Part shown: one piece after another, positions 16,182-23,745 of the stretch
How positions within the stretch are numbered: the first letter of the stretch is position 1
Layout of the letters: each line of letters opens with the position of its first letter
Assembly: GCF_001514235.1 (NCBI RefSeq)
Contig: NZ_KQ948938.1
Location: 1-64,000, forward strand
Source: Streptomyces caeruleatus
GTDB taxonomy: Bacteria > Actinomycetota > Actinomycetes > Streptomycetales > Streptomycetaceae
Length of the DNA: 64,000 bases
Direction: 5' to 3'
The notes under the pieces: model-generated
Database searches by the model: none
What the model was told of the DNA's origin: nothing
Seen by the model: only the letters and a program-made list of their open reading frames with translations
Program-made: the position numbers and the translations under genes

Positions 16182-16346
16182 CATGTGACGTGCGGTCGCG
16201 CGGACTCCTCGGGTTGGCGGGTGGGACCATCAGTATGCCACATGAATTGCAGATCGCAGAAGTATTCTGCGTCTCGCAGCGGGCATGCTACTGTTATGGG
16301 GTCACTGCGATTGGCAGGAGACTGCTACGAACGGAAGGAGGTGGGT
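16182..16346 (+). promoter_or_regulatory. Promoter region of the element's XRE regulator
   Basis: The region contains GCAGAAGTATTCTGC, a 6-bp inverted repeat around GTA, inside a stretch with three GCAGA/TCGCAG half-sites. It is followed by TACTGT, a reasonable -10 hexamer, and GGAGGT four bases before ATG 16347. The palindrome is a plausible autoregulatory operator. Confidence 0.45.
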
Positions 16347-16874
16347 ATGGCCGATGAAGGCACCCAGCAGGGCGTCCTGCTCAGCGGCGAGAGCAACGTG
16401 GCGGTGCGCATCAAGCTGGAGCGCGAGGCGCGTGGCTGGAGCACCAACGCTCTGTCCGACCGCCTGAACGAGGCCGGCTTCGAGATGAACCCGTCCGCGG
16501 TCTGGCGCATCGAAAACGGCAAACGCCGCATCAACCTCGACGAGGCCATCGGCTTCGCCGAGGTCTTCGGCATCGACCTACGCAACCTAGTGGGCCCCCC
16601 ACAGCTCGCTGCCCAGGCCCGCGCCATGGAGCTCATCGACGCCGTCGTGGACTCGTTCCGCGAGACCCAGCGCGCCAACGCCGCCTACACGAAGGCGCGC
16701 GATGCCCTCGACGCGTACCTCGCCGAGCACCCGGACATCCGCGAGGAGGCAGACGTGATGGTCTCTAACGCCATGGCCGAGGCGTCCACCCAGCACCTGC
16801 TGGAGACGTACGGACCGCCGCCCGGCGAGCATCACGATGCCGATGCCGATGCCGATGCCGATGGCGAGGCGTAG
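16347..16874 (+). CDS. XRE-family helix-turn-helix regulator of the element
   Basis: The 175-aa protein has an XRE helix-turn-helix at about residues 18-70 (RIKLEREARGWSTNALSDRL, then NPSAVWRIENGKRRI, EAIGFAEVFGIDL). The second half is a helical, acidic tail. The last residues DADADADADGEA are encoded by a tandem hexanucleotide (GATGCC) tract at about 16837-16862. GGAGGT four bases before ATG decides the start. It lies between the replication gene (minus) and the excisionase/integrase pair (plus), the usual place of the master regulator of Streptomyces integrative elements. Confidence 0.85.
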   Translation: MADEGTQQGVLLSGESNVAVRIKLEREARGWSTNALSDRLNEAGFEMNPSAVWRIENGKRRINLDEAIGFAEVFGIDLRNLVGPPQLAAQARAMELIDAVVDSFRETQRANAAYTKARDALDAYLAEHPDIREEADVMVSNAMAEASTQHLLETYGPPPGEHHDADADADADGEA

Positions 16875-16932
16875 CCGCCGACTCTCACTCCCGTCCTGGA
16901 CCCGCAAACCCCCAGTACGGGCATCTCACCCT

Positions 16933-16950
16933 CATCCCTAGCGATCGACC
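16933..16950 (+). promoter_or_regulatory. 18-bp leader element, copy 2 (upstream of excisionase)
   Basis: The bases CATCCCTAGCGATCGACC end 50 bases before the TTG at 17000. They match copy 1 perfectly and with the same orientation to the downstream gene; the match weakens into a shared GCGG and TTGCCG further on. Confidence 0.6.
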
Positions 16951-16999
16951 GGCGGGTCGGCGTTGCCGCGCACACGCCCGCCAGAAGAGGACTCACCCC

Positions 17000-17377
17000 T
17001 TGCACCAACCCGCAATACCCCCTGCCTCCGCACCGACTCCGCACACCGAGGCCGCCCTCCCGCGCCTCTACCTCCCAGAGGAAGTCGCCGCCGTCCTCGG
17101 CTGCTCCGCCTGGTGGGTGAAGGACCGCGCCCGCCGACGGCTCATCCCGTTCACCCGCGTAGGCCGCGCCTACCGCTTCTCGGATGATCACCTCGCCGAG
17201 ATCATCTGCATGCACGAAGAACGCCCGGCCCGGAATCCGCAGCGCCCCAGCGGCATGACTGCGTCCGCTCCGCAGCCCCCAGCGCGTCGGCAAAGCGAGG
17301 GGCCTGTGACTGCGGTCCGCCTCAAGGCCCGGCCACCGCGCCGCATGCTCAAGTCTCAGTACGGCACCGCCGCTTAA
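17000..17377 (+). CDS. xis: Excisionase-type helix-turn-helix protein
   Basis: The 125-aa protein has a MerR-like excisionase domain at about residues 22-70: LPRLYLPEEVAAVLGCSAWW, VKDRARRRLIPFTRVGR, AYRFSDDHL. It ends 32 bases before the integrase, the standard xis-int arrangement. The TTG start is preceded by AGAAGAGGA eight bases away. The C-terminal 50 residues are basic and Pro-rich. Confidence 0.85.
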   Translation: MHQPAIPPASAPTPHTEAALPRLYLPEEVAAVLGCSAWWVKDRARRRLIPFTRVGRAYRFSDDHLAEIICMHEERPARNPQRPSGMTASAPQPPARRQSEGPVTAVRLKARPPRRMLKSQYGTAA

Positions 17378-17409
17378 CGCACCCCACACGACAGAAGGGA
17401 GGGAACCCA

Positions 17410-18927
17410 GTGGGGTACGCAGAGAAGCGCGCCGGCTACTGGCGCGGCCGGTACAAGATCGAGGATGGGAAGTACGGCACCGTCGCCGATTCGACAGGTG
17501 CCGTGGTCAAGTTCGCCACCAAGCGCGAGGCCAAGCAGGCCGCAGATGCCGAAGAGGTCAACGTCCGGCGCGGCCAGTGGCGCGACCCCGGCCTCGGCCA
17601 GGAGACCTTCGGCGAGTACGCCAGCCGCTGGTACGAGGCCCAGGACCTGGCTGCCTCGACCATGCAGAACTACAAGCGCCACATCGAGGAGCACTTGCTC
17701 CCGGAGTTCGAGGACAAGGCGCTGGCCGGCATCCTGCGCACGGATGTCGACGTGTGGGAGAAGAAGGAGAAGGCCGTCTATGCGGCCTCCAGCGTCAAGA
17801 CCTGGCGTTCGACGCTTCACCTGATCTTCGAGGACGCGATCGACGAGGGTCTGATCACGTCCAACCCTGCCGCCAGGCGGAGAGGGCGTGGAAAGCGCGC
17901 AGGCCGCTCCCGCGACCGTGGCCCGGAGAAGGTCGTCACCGACGCGCTCGGCATCCTGCTGACGGCCGAACGAGCTGGTCTCCTCTCCGGCCGCGACGAC
18001 GAGTTCGTCGCCGTGGTCCTCAAGGGCTACACGGGCAAGCGCTGGGGCGAAATCGTGGGTCTTGAAACGGAGTTCGTCCGACCTGGTGCGTTCCGTGTCG
18101 AGTGGCAGCTCTACGAGCTGGACACCGGCGAGCTGGTGCGCTGTCCGCCGAAGGACGACAGCTACCGCACCATCGACGCGATGGACTGGCTGTCGGCCTT
18201 GGTCTCCGACCACATCGCCCGTACGAAGCCGACGCCGTGCCTATGCCACGGGAAGATGTACGTCTTCCGGGGCCAGGGGGCAGCGCGTACCGGTGGGCAC
18301 CAGGGCGCGAAGCTCGTCGACGTCGCGCGGCTGGCAGGCGTCTCCACGGGGACGGTCTCCAACGTCCTCAACCGCCCTGACCGTGTCGCAGAGGCCACCC
18401 GAGTGCGGGTCGAGAAGGCCATCGCCGACCTGGGATTCGTACGGGGCGGCACCGTGTCGGAGCACGCAGCGCACTGGCGCAGGAACGGCTTCGCCACCTG
18501 GCTGTTCACTCCGGCAGCCTCCGGCTGGTATCCGAAGAAAGCCCCGCAGGAGGCCCGCCCCGTACCGCTACTCGGCGAGCCGTGGCCCGGCGTCCCCGCC
18601 CGAGGACGCGGCGCCACCGATCGCGCTGACGCCTGCTGGCTCCCGATCGCCAAGGGCCTCACACCCCACGGCCTTCGTCACACTCACCGGACGATGATGG
18701 AGGACCTGGGCACAGAGAAAGTGCTCATGGACGAGCGCATGGGCCACCTCGACGGTTCGGTCTCCGCGCGCTACGCCCACGTCACCCCCGGCATGCGCCA
18801 GCGCCTCATGCTCGGCTTGACCCGGCAGTGGGAGGCGGCCCTCGACGCCCGCCTGGCTCTGTGCCCGCGGTCACCGGTGCGCGTGCTCAACGACCTCCTG
18901 CGTGCACGCGCGGTAGCCCTGCAATAG
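17410..18927 (+). CDS. int: Tyrosine integrase with inserted LacI-type HTH
   Basis: The 505-aa protein has all catalytic residues of a tyrosine recombinase: Arg211 in YTGKRWGEI, Lys248 in PPKDDSYRTI, His420 and Arg423 in LTPHGLRHTHRT, His446 in ERMGHLDGS and Tyr455 in SARYAHV. The N-terminal arm-binding and SAM-like core-binding domains occupy residues 1-170. Between the Lys and the HxxR box, residues about 303-345 read VDVARLAGVSTGTVSNVLNR and continue ATRVRVEKAIADLGFVRG, the DNA-binding domain of LacI-family repressors. GTG 17410 is preceded by GAAGGGAGGG. It should catalyse integration and excision of the element; the target site is not proven. Confidence 0.92.
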   Translation: MGYAEKRAGYWRGRYKIEDGKYGTVADSTGAVVKFATKREAKQAADAEEVNVRRGQWRDPGLGQETFGEYASRWYEAQDLAASTMQNYKRHIEEHLLPEFEDKALAGILRTDVDVWEKKEKAVYAASSVKTWRSTLHLIFEDAIDEGLITSNPAARRRGRGKRAGRSRDRGPEKVVTDALGILLTAERAGLLSGRDDEFVAVVLKGYTGKRWGEIVGLETEFVRPGAFRVEWQLYELDTGELVRCPPKDDSYRTIDAMDWLSALVSDHIARTKPTPCLCHGKMYVFRGQGAARTGGHQGAKLVDVARLAGVSTGTVSNVLNRPDRVAEATRVRVEKAIADLGFVRGGTVSEHAAHWRRNGFATWLFTPAASGWYPKKAPQEARPVPLLGEPWPGVPARGRGATDRADACWLPIAKGLTPHGLRHTHRTMMEDLGTEKVLMDERMGHLDGSVSARYAHVTPGMRQRLMLGLTRQWEAALDARLALCPRSPVRVLNDLLRARAVALQ

Positions 18928-18933
18928 CCCCAC

Positions 18934-18962
18934 GGTGCCCCACAACACTGTTGTGGGGCACC
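18934..18962. terminator. Perfect 29-bp palindrome after the integrase
   Basis: GGTGCCCCACAACA, one base, then its exact complement TGTTGTGGGGCACC, six bases after the integrase stop. There is no T-run, so it is either a bidirectional terminator between convergent genes or an attachment or regulatory site. Confidence 0.6.
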
Positions 18963-19097
18963 GCTGTATTCCCCGTACGACTACGGCACCGGCGACCCAC
19001 GGCCTATGTCATGCCGAAATCACTGGGTCGCCCACAGTGATGTCAGGATGCGGGCGGCTTGGTGGTAGCAGTGTGCCCTGTAGCTGGAGCGCAACAG

Positions 19098-20234
19098 CTA
19101 GTCGTCTGCTCCCAGCGACGGGTCAGGGCCGAAGGCAGTGACAACCATGCGGGCGAGCCCACCGGGTGGACTGGTCAGCGTGCCGCTCACGCGGACCGGG
19201 ATTCCGGCATCGTGACAGTGCACGGCTGCGTGATAGTCCCTGTCGGCAAGGTCCATCCATACCGTGCGGCTGCGGCGCTGTATGAGCGTTTGGACCCCGA
19301 CTCGGCCGGTGTCGTCATCGGGGTGGCGACTGAGGTCTGTGACCACGCCGTAGATCAGGTGCTCTCGTGTGTAGACCTTGGTCTTGAGCTGTTCGGATAC
19401 AAGGTCGACGATCTCGATCGCATCGCGGTTGAACTCAACATGCGCTGGCGTACCTGGAGGTGGCGCAGCCACACGGGACCAGTTGAAAGCCACGTCGAGC
19501 GCGCTGACGGACTCCGTGTTCACGACCTTGGCGAGAGCCTGACACAGCTCGTAGGAGACCCCTTCACCGATGGAGTCGTTGATCTCGCTTGCGGTGGGTG
19601 CGTGTTCGGCGCCCGCCATGTCTTCCAGTACGCCGAGCGCGCGAGACATCGTGGCCGTCACCCGGCGGTCAAAGAGAGTCTCCTCGATCTGAACGTCGAT
19701 GTGATCCTGGCGGGGCGAGTAGACGTCCTCTGGGGAGCGTGCCTGGCTGATGATGGGCACGATGTAGGAGCCGCGACGAGTCTGGCCTAGGCGAACTTCC
19801 CGTGCCTGATCACGTGCTCGAGTCGGGAAGTTCCGGAAGTGCCCTTGTCGCCGGATGGTCGCCGCAGCAGAGGCCACACGGAGGCGCTTCGCAGAGACGA
19901 AGAGCTCATACCCGGACTCAAGCGGGATCGACCCATCGCTCATCGACGGGTGGGAGGCCCGGAGGTCAGTGACGTCGTTATAGACCGTTGCGATGGCGTC
20001 GTGGACTGTCTGAACGTCTTCGCTCCCGACTCTCGCCAGGTCCTGGATGAGGATCCGTGCCCTCTTGGCGAAGTCTGGTGCGCCAGGCTTCATGGGGACG
20101 AGGACGACTTCGTCCGCCGGCCCTGGGAGCCTCCAAAGTTCGGCTACGTCCCCGCCCGATACCGGGGCCCAGCCGGTGACCTTGATGTAGCTGCGAATCT
20201 CTTCGGGACCGAAGTCTGGGGTGTTGTCCGCCAT
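19098..20234 (-). CDS. 378-aa protein paired with DUF4365, unknown
   Basis: I do not recognise this family. It is a soluble mixed alpha/beta protein without signal peptide, Cys clusters or a clear nucleotide-binding loop. A basic stretch around residues 110-150 (SAKRLRVASAAATIRRQG, then RDQAREVRLGQTRRG) may bind nucleic acid. The ATG begins one base after the stop of the natural DUF4365 reading frame, so the two were an operon. Codon bias is weaker than in the core genes. The pairing with a nuclease-like DUF4365 protein near an integrase suggests a defence role, by inference only. Confidence 0.7.
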   Translation of the reverse strand: MADNTPDFGPEEIRSYIKVTGWAPVSGGDVAELWRLPGPADEVVLVPMKPGAPDFAKRARILIQDLARVGSEDVQTVHDAIATVYNDVTDLRASHPSMSDGSIPLESGYELFVSAKRLRVASAAATIRRQGHFRNFPTRARDQAREVRLGQTRRGSYIVPIISQARSPEDVYSPRQDHIDVQIEETLFDRRVTATMSRALGVLEDMAGAEHAPTASEINDSIGEGVSYELCQALAKVVNTESVSALDVAFNWSRVAAPPPGTPAHVEFNRDAIEIVDLVSEQLKTKVYTREHLIYGVVTDLSRHPDDDTGRVGVQTLIQRRSRTVWMDLADRDYHAAVHCHDAGIPVRVSGTLTSPPGGLARMVVTAFGPDPSLGADD

Positions 20235-20235
20235 G

Positions 20236-20737
20236 TCAACTCAACCCCAGACCGGCGCTGTTGGTCATGCGTCGCGCAGCATCGAACATGGTCCCCATGG
20301 CCTTCACGGTGAGCTCGGTGCTCAGGAAGGTGGATCGCAGTAGTTGATCCACCAGGAGCGTGTCCCATCCCGTAGAGGGAGGACCAGTAGCCGTGGCAAG
20401 CAAGGACGATCGAATCCGGCTGGTGGATCACCCAGCGACCGATGTCGGGCGGGACTATGAGCAGCGCCAGGTGACCAGGTGCTGAACGCTCAGGATCACG
20501 TAACTTGTCGTAGGTCTCGATGTCCAGGTCGAAGCTGTAGCCGCTTCTGATGGTGCGTGGGTTCTGCGTGCACTTGAGCTGGATATCGACCATGAGGCCG
20601 CGCGAGCGGAGCGTGACGTCGACCCCGTCTTTGTCTACGTTCCAGTCGCAGATCGTGTACCCGCCTTGCGTTGCTAAGGCATGCACGTACGCGCGACTGA
20701 CTTGTTCCTTCTGCCAGCTCGTTGCCTCAGCAGCCAT
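20236..20737 (-). pseudogene. DUF4365 protein with a C-terminal frameshift
   Basis: The N-terminal 140 residues fit DUF4365, a PD-(D/E)XK-like domain: DGVDVTLRSRG and VDIQLKCTQ carry the likely acidic and QxK residues, and HGYWSSLYG follows. After TTAIHLP the original frame runs on as unrelated sequence to 20144. A shift near 20320-20326 restores the family-like end STELTVKAMGTMFDAARRM and stops at 20236, one base before the next ATG. This suggests a one-base insertion or two-base deletion, natural or from sequencing. Start ATG 20737 has a G-rich leader. If the shift is real, the encoded protein is about 197 aa with a foreign tail. Confidence 0.65.
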
Positions 20738-20973
20738 GCCCGCCCCCCGGTTGTGTGATCGCGAGGATAAGTGGGATCGGAAGGCGAGGGAATACCGCGT
20801 CCACGGCCCGTCTCTGGGCGTCCCAGCCAGGCACTGTGGATACCGATTGGCGAGTGCACAGGGTCAGCCGCGGCATGGCTGCTGGTCGCTGGCTTCGAGA
20901 TGCAGGACCGTCTGGGAGAAGTCCACCAAGATCTTCTCCCAGATTTCTCCCAAACGATCACCGAAGACGCAGG
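20738..20973. other. Gap between DUF4365 gene and tRNA terminator, no gene seen
   Basis: No coding sequence is convincing. The sequence GGGAGAAGTCCACCAAGATC followed by TTCTCCCAGATTTCTCCC (about 20911-20949) holds a loose inverted repeat of GGGAGAA/TTCTCCC. If an element is integrated at the tRNA, its right attachment site should lie here or in the tRNA; I could not find a repeat of the tRNA 3' end elsewhere in the window. Confidence 0.4.
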
Positions 20974-21006
20974 AAGGGCCTGATCCTCAGTGAGGATCAG
21001 GCCCTT
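20974..21006 (-). terminator. Terminator of tRNA-Pro
   Basis: AAGGGCCTGATCCTCA, one base, then its exact complement TGAGGATCAGGCCCTT. It begins 18 bases downstream of the tRNA 3' end on the minus strand. Confidence 0.8.
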
Positions 21007-21023
21007 GACCTGGTGTTTCTCTG

Positions 21024-21097
21024 TCGGGGTGGCGGGATTTGAACCCACGACCTCTTCGTCCCGAACGAAGCGCGCTGCCAAGCTGCGCTACACCCCG
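21024..21097 (-). tRNA. tRNA-Pro (anticodon CGG)
   Basis: On the minus strand a complete cloverleaf folds: acceptor CGGGGTG pairs with CACCCCG, D-arm TAGCGCAGCTTGGCAGCGCG, anticodon stem CTTCG/CGAAG around loop TTCGGGA giving CGG, and T-arm with GGTTCAAATCC. The discriminator is A and CCA is not encoded, as is common in Streptomyces. Its 3' end points toward the accessory region, so it is a plausible integration site for the element on its left. Confidence 0.97.
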
Positions 21098-21130
21098 ATG
21101 TCACTGCTTGTCGCGGCGACGTCGTTTACT

Positions 21131-21940
21131 TTAGCCCACGGGCGGCTGGAGACGAAATCCGGTTTTCGCGCGGTGGTGCAGGCGGTGGCGGAGCGGGTTG
21201 GGGCGGGCGTGGTCGAGGGCCACGAGGAGGATGGCCAGGGCGTAGCTGGTGAGGCCGATGAGGAGGGCGTTCGCCAGGATGCTGCGGTAGCCGTGCCGGG
21301 CCACATCGAGGAAGGGGTAGAGGTAGCGGGCCGGCGTGCCGGGCACGAGGAGTTCGCCTCGGACCAGGGTGAACGCCAGGTAGGTGAGGGGGTAGAGCAT
21401 CCAGGTCGCTGCCGGGCGGAGGTGCAGTTGGCCGGGGGCCGTCAGGAGCAGCCAGTCCAGCAGGGCCGCGATGGGCGTCGCCGTGTGCAGGACCTGGGTG
21501 GTGATCACGTGCCAGCCCGTCGGTCCGGCGGCCTCACCCGTGAGGACGCCGGGCAGCATGTAGGGGCTCGCCTCGTTGGCCAGGAGCGCGTGGTAGGTGA
21601 GGCCCGTGACGATGACGTAGAGCAGGGTGGCGCCCGTCAGTGCGGACGGCAGGGGACGGCGGGCGGTCCAGGCGCGGCGGGCCGAGAGGGTGAGGACCAC
21701 GGCCAGAAGGATGTTGCTCTGGATCGCGAAGTGGCTCAAGGTGCGCAGGGGGCTGCCGAGGGCCAGTTCGAGTGACACCGCTGCCGCCGCGATCAGGGCG
21801 ACCAGCAGGCGGTACGTGGCTACCAGGGGGCGGCGTACGGGGGGCACCACCGCCGTGGCGGGGACGTGGGAGGGCAGCAGCACGGGGATGCCCGGTATCG
21901 CGGGGAGGTCCGGGATGTCCCTGGGTATCGGGGCGGTCAT
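21131..21940 (-). CDS. Pr6Pr-family integral membrane protein
   Basis: The 269-aa protein has about six hydrophobic segments after a Pro-rich N-terminus of 35 residues (LVATYRLLVALIAAAAVSL, FAIQSNILLAVVLTLSA, LLYVIVTGLTYHALL, TPIAALLDWLLL, WMLYPLTYLAFTLVRGE, ILANALLIGLTSYALAILL). HxP-like and Y/W positions fit the Pr6Pr/FAR-17a-AIG1-like membrane family found throughout Streptomyces. The function is unknown. It is the first core gene after the tRNA. Confidence 0.8.
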   Translation of the reverse strand: MTAPIPRDIPDLPAIPGIPVLLPSHVPATAVVPPVRRPLVATYRLLVALIAAAAVSLELALGSPLRTLSHFAIQSNILLAVVLTLSARRAWTARRPLPSALTGATLLYVIVTGLTYHALLANEASPYMLPGVLTGEAAGPTGWHVITTQVLHTATPIAALLDWLLLTAPGQLHLRPAATWMLYPLTYLAFTLVRGELLVPGTPARYLYPFLDVARHGYRSILANALLIGLTSYALAILLVALDHARPNPLRHRLHHRAKTGFRLQPPVG

Positions 21941-22089
21941 GCCCTCACGCTAAGCAGGGTGGGCGAAACGGGCGATATGGGTGGTCCGTGCGGGTTACGG
22001 GGAGGGGGACGGGGTTACGTCCGTCCGTCCGCCCGCCCGCCACGCCCCGCGGAGCAAGTGCCCTGACGGCCTCAGCTCCCCTTGCTCCC

Positions 22090-23016
22090 CTACTCCCGCC
22101 CCACCAGCGTCAGCAACGTAGCCTCCGGCGGACACGCGAATCGGAACGGCGTGTAGCGGTTCGTGCCGCAGCCTGCCGAGACGTGCAAGTAGGCGGTACG
22201 GCCCTCCGCCGTGTGCGTGGACAGGCCCCGCGCCCGGTCCGTGTCCAGGTCGCAGTTGGTGACCAGCGCGCCGTAGAAGGGGATGCGGAGCTGGCCGCCG
22301 TGGGTGTGGCCGGCCAGGATCAGGGGGTAGTCGTCGGCCGTGTACGCGTCCAGGACGCGCAGGTACGGCGCGTGCACCACACCCATCGCGAAGTCCGCGG
22401 CGCCGGACGGGCCGCCCGCCACCTGCTGGTAGCGGTCCCGCTTGATGTGCGGGTCGTCCAGGCCGGTGAGCTCGACGGACACGCCCTCGACCTTGAGCGT
22501 CCCCCGCGTGTTCGTCAGATTCAGCCAGCCCGCCGCGTCGAAACCGTCCCGCAGGCGTTCCCACGGGTTGTGGATCGCGCCGACCGCCGGCGGGTTGCCG
22601 TTCAGGCCGTGGCGGCCCTGGGTCTTCTCCAGCAGGTAGCGGGCGGGGTTGCGCAGCTTGGGGCCGTAGTAGTCGTTGGAGCCGAAGACGTACGCGCCCG
22701 GGAACTCCATCAACGGGCCCAGCGCGTCCAGCACCTCCGGGACGCCTTCCGGGTCGGACAGGTTGTCGCCGGTGTTGATCACGAAGTCGGGGCGCAGACC
22801 GGCCAGCGAGCGCAGCCAGCGCTGCTTCTTGCGCTGGCCGCCGACCATGTGGATGTCGGAGACCTGGAGCACGCGCAGCGGACGCATCCCCGCCGGCAGG
22901 ACGGGGATCGTCACCCGTCGCAGACGGAAGGAACGGGCCTCGAAACCCGCCGAGTACAGCAGACCGGCGGCGCCAACCGCCGTGATTCCCAGGGGTACTC
23001 CGTATCGCGCACGCAT
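22090..23016 (-). CDS. Metallophosphoesterase, membrane-anchored
   Basis: The 308-aa protein has one N-terminal membrane segment (residues about 8-25), then the calcineurin-like fold with VSDIHM, NTGDNL, GSNDYYG (for GNHD), GVVHAPY and LAGHTHGGQ. These supply the two-metal site. The GN(H/D) box has Ser and Asp, as in several actinobacterial members. The catalytic domain is probably on the outer face or tightly membrane-bound. It is divergent from the YqeY gene. Confidence 0.92.
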   Translation of the reverse strand: MRARYGVPLGITAVGAAGLLYSAGFEARSFRLRRVTIPVLPAGMRPLRVLQVSDIHMVGGQRKKQRWLRSLAGLRPDFVINTGDNLSDPEGVPEVLDALGPLMEFPGAYVFGSNDYYGPKLRNPARYLLEKTQGRHGLNGNPPAVGAIHNPWERLRDGFDAAGWLNLTNTRGTLKVEGVSVELTGLDDPHIKRDRYQQVAGGPSGAADFAMGVVHAPYLRVLDAYTADDYPLILAGHTHGGQLRIPFYGALVTNCDLDTDRARGLSTHTAEGRTAYLHVSAGCGTNRYTPFRFACPPEATLLTLVGRE

Positions 23017-23137
23017 ACGACCATCGTGTCAGACCGGGGGAGGGCCACGTACCCAGCAGCTTCGGCGTACTCCCCGCAACCGCACCCCCCTTGAAATCAA
23101 CGGGCGTTCCGCTCCCCACACCTGCGACAATCACCCC

Positions 23138-23602
23138 ATGACCACGCTCAAGTCGAAGCTTCAGGAAGACCTCAACGCCGCGATCAAGGAGCGCGACGAG
23201 CTCCGCTCCTCGACGCTCCGGCTGACGCTCGCCGCGATCACCAAGGAGGAGGTCGCGGGCAAGGAGAAGCGCGAGCTCTCCGACGACGAGGTGCAGAAGG
23301 TGATCACCCGCGAGGCGAAGAAGCGCCGTGAGGCGGCCGAGGCGTTCGCGCAGGGTGGTCGTGCCGAGCAGGCCGAGCGGGAGAAGGCTGAGGGCGAGCT
23401 CCTCGCCACGTACCTGCCCAAGCAGCTCAGCGACGACGAGCTGAACGACATCGTCGCCCAGGCCGTCGAGGAGGCCAGGGCCGCCGGCGCCGAGGGCCCG
23501 CGGGCCATGGGCGCCGTCATGAAGATCGTGAACCCGAAGGTCGCCGGGCTCGCCGAGGGCGGCCGGGTCGCCGCGGCCGTCAAGAAGCTGCTGGCGGGCT
23601 GA
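23138..23602 (+). CDS. GatB/YqeY domain protein
   Basis: The 154-aa helical protein matches the YqeY family over its whole length (LKSKLQEDLNAAIKERDELR, EEVAGKEKRELSDDEV, AYLPKQLSD-like segment, MGAVMKIVNPKVAGLAEGG). It resembles the tail domain of the tRNA-dependent amidotransferase GatB, but its own role is not well defined. ATG 23138 starts directly at the family N-terminus. A strong hairpin follows the stop. Confidence 0.93.
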   Translation: MTTLKSKLQEDLNAAIKERDELRSSTLRLTLAAITKEEVAGKEKRELSDDEVQKVITREAKKRREAAEAFAQGGRAEQAEREKAEGELLATYLPKQLSDDELNDIVAQAVEEARAAGAEGPRAMGAVMKIVNPKVAGLAEGGRVAAAVKKLLAG

Positions 23603-23639
23603 CCCCCAGGCAGCGGCCTAGCGGCCTAGCGGCCCCGTC

Positions 23640-23689
23640 GGAAACGGCCCCTGTCGCCTCGTTCGTACGAGGGGACAGGGGCCGTTTCC
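23640..23689. terminator. Bidirectional terminator
   Basis: Arms GGAAACGGCCCCTGTC and GACAGGGGCCGTTTCC enclose an 18-base loop, between the convergent YqeY and PBP genes. Confidence 0.85.
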
Positions 23690-23745
23690 ATGTCACGCCG
23701 GCCTTCGGGCCGGGCGGGCCAGGCGGGCCGGGCGGGGCCCACGCC

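Noticed and set aside
8234..18927. A classic actinomycete integrative conjugative element with TraB
   Set aside because: No FtsK/TraB-like translocase gene is seen; relaxase and MobC suggest a mobilizable element instead.
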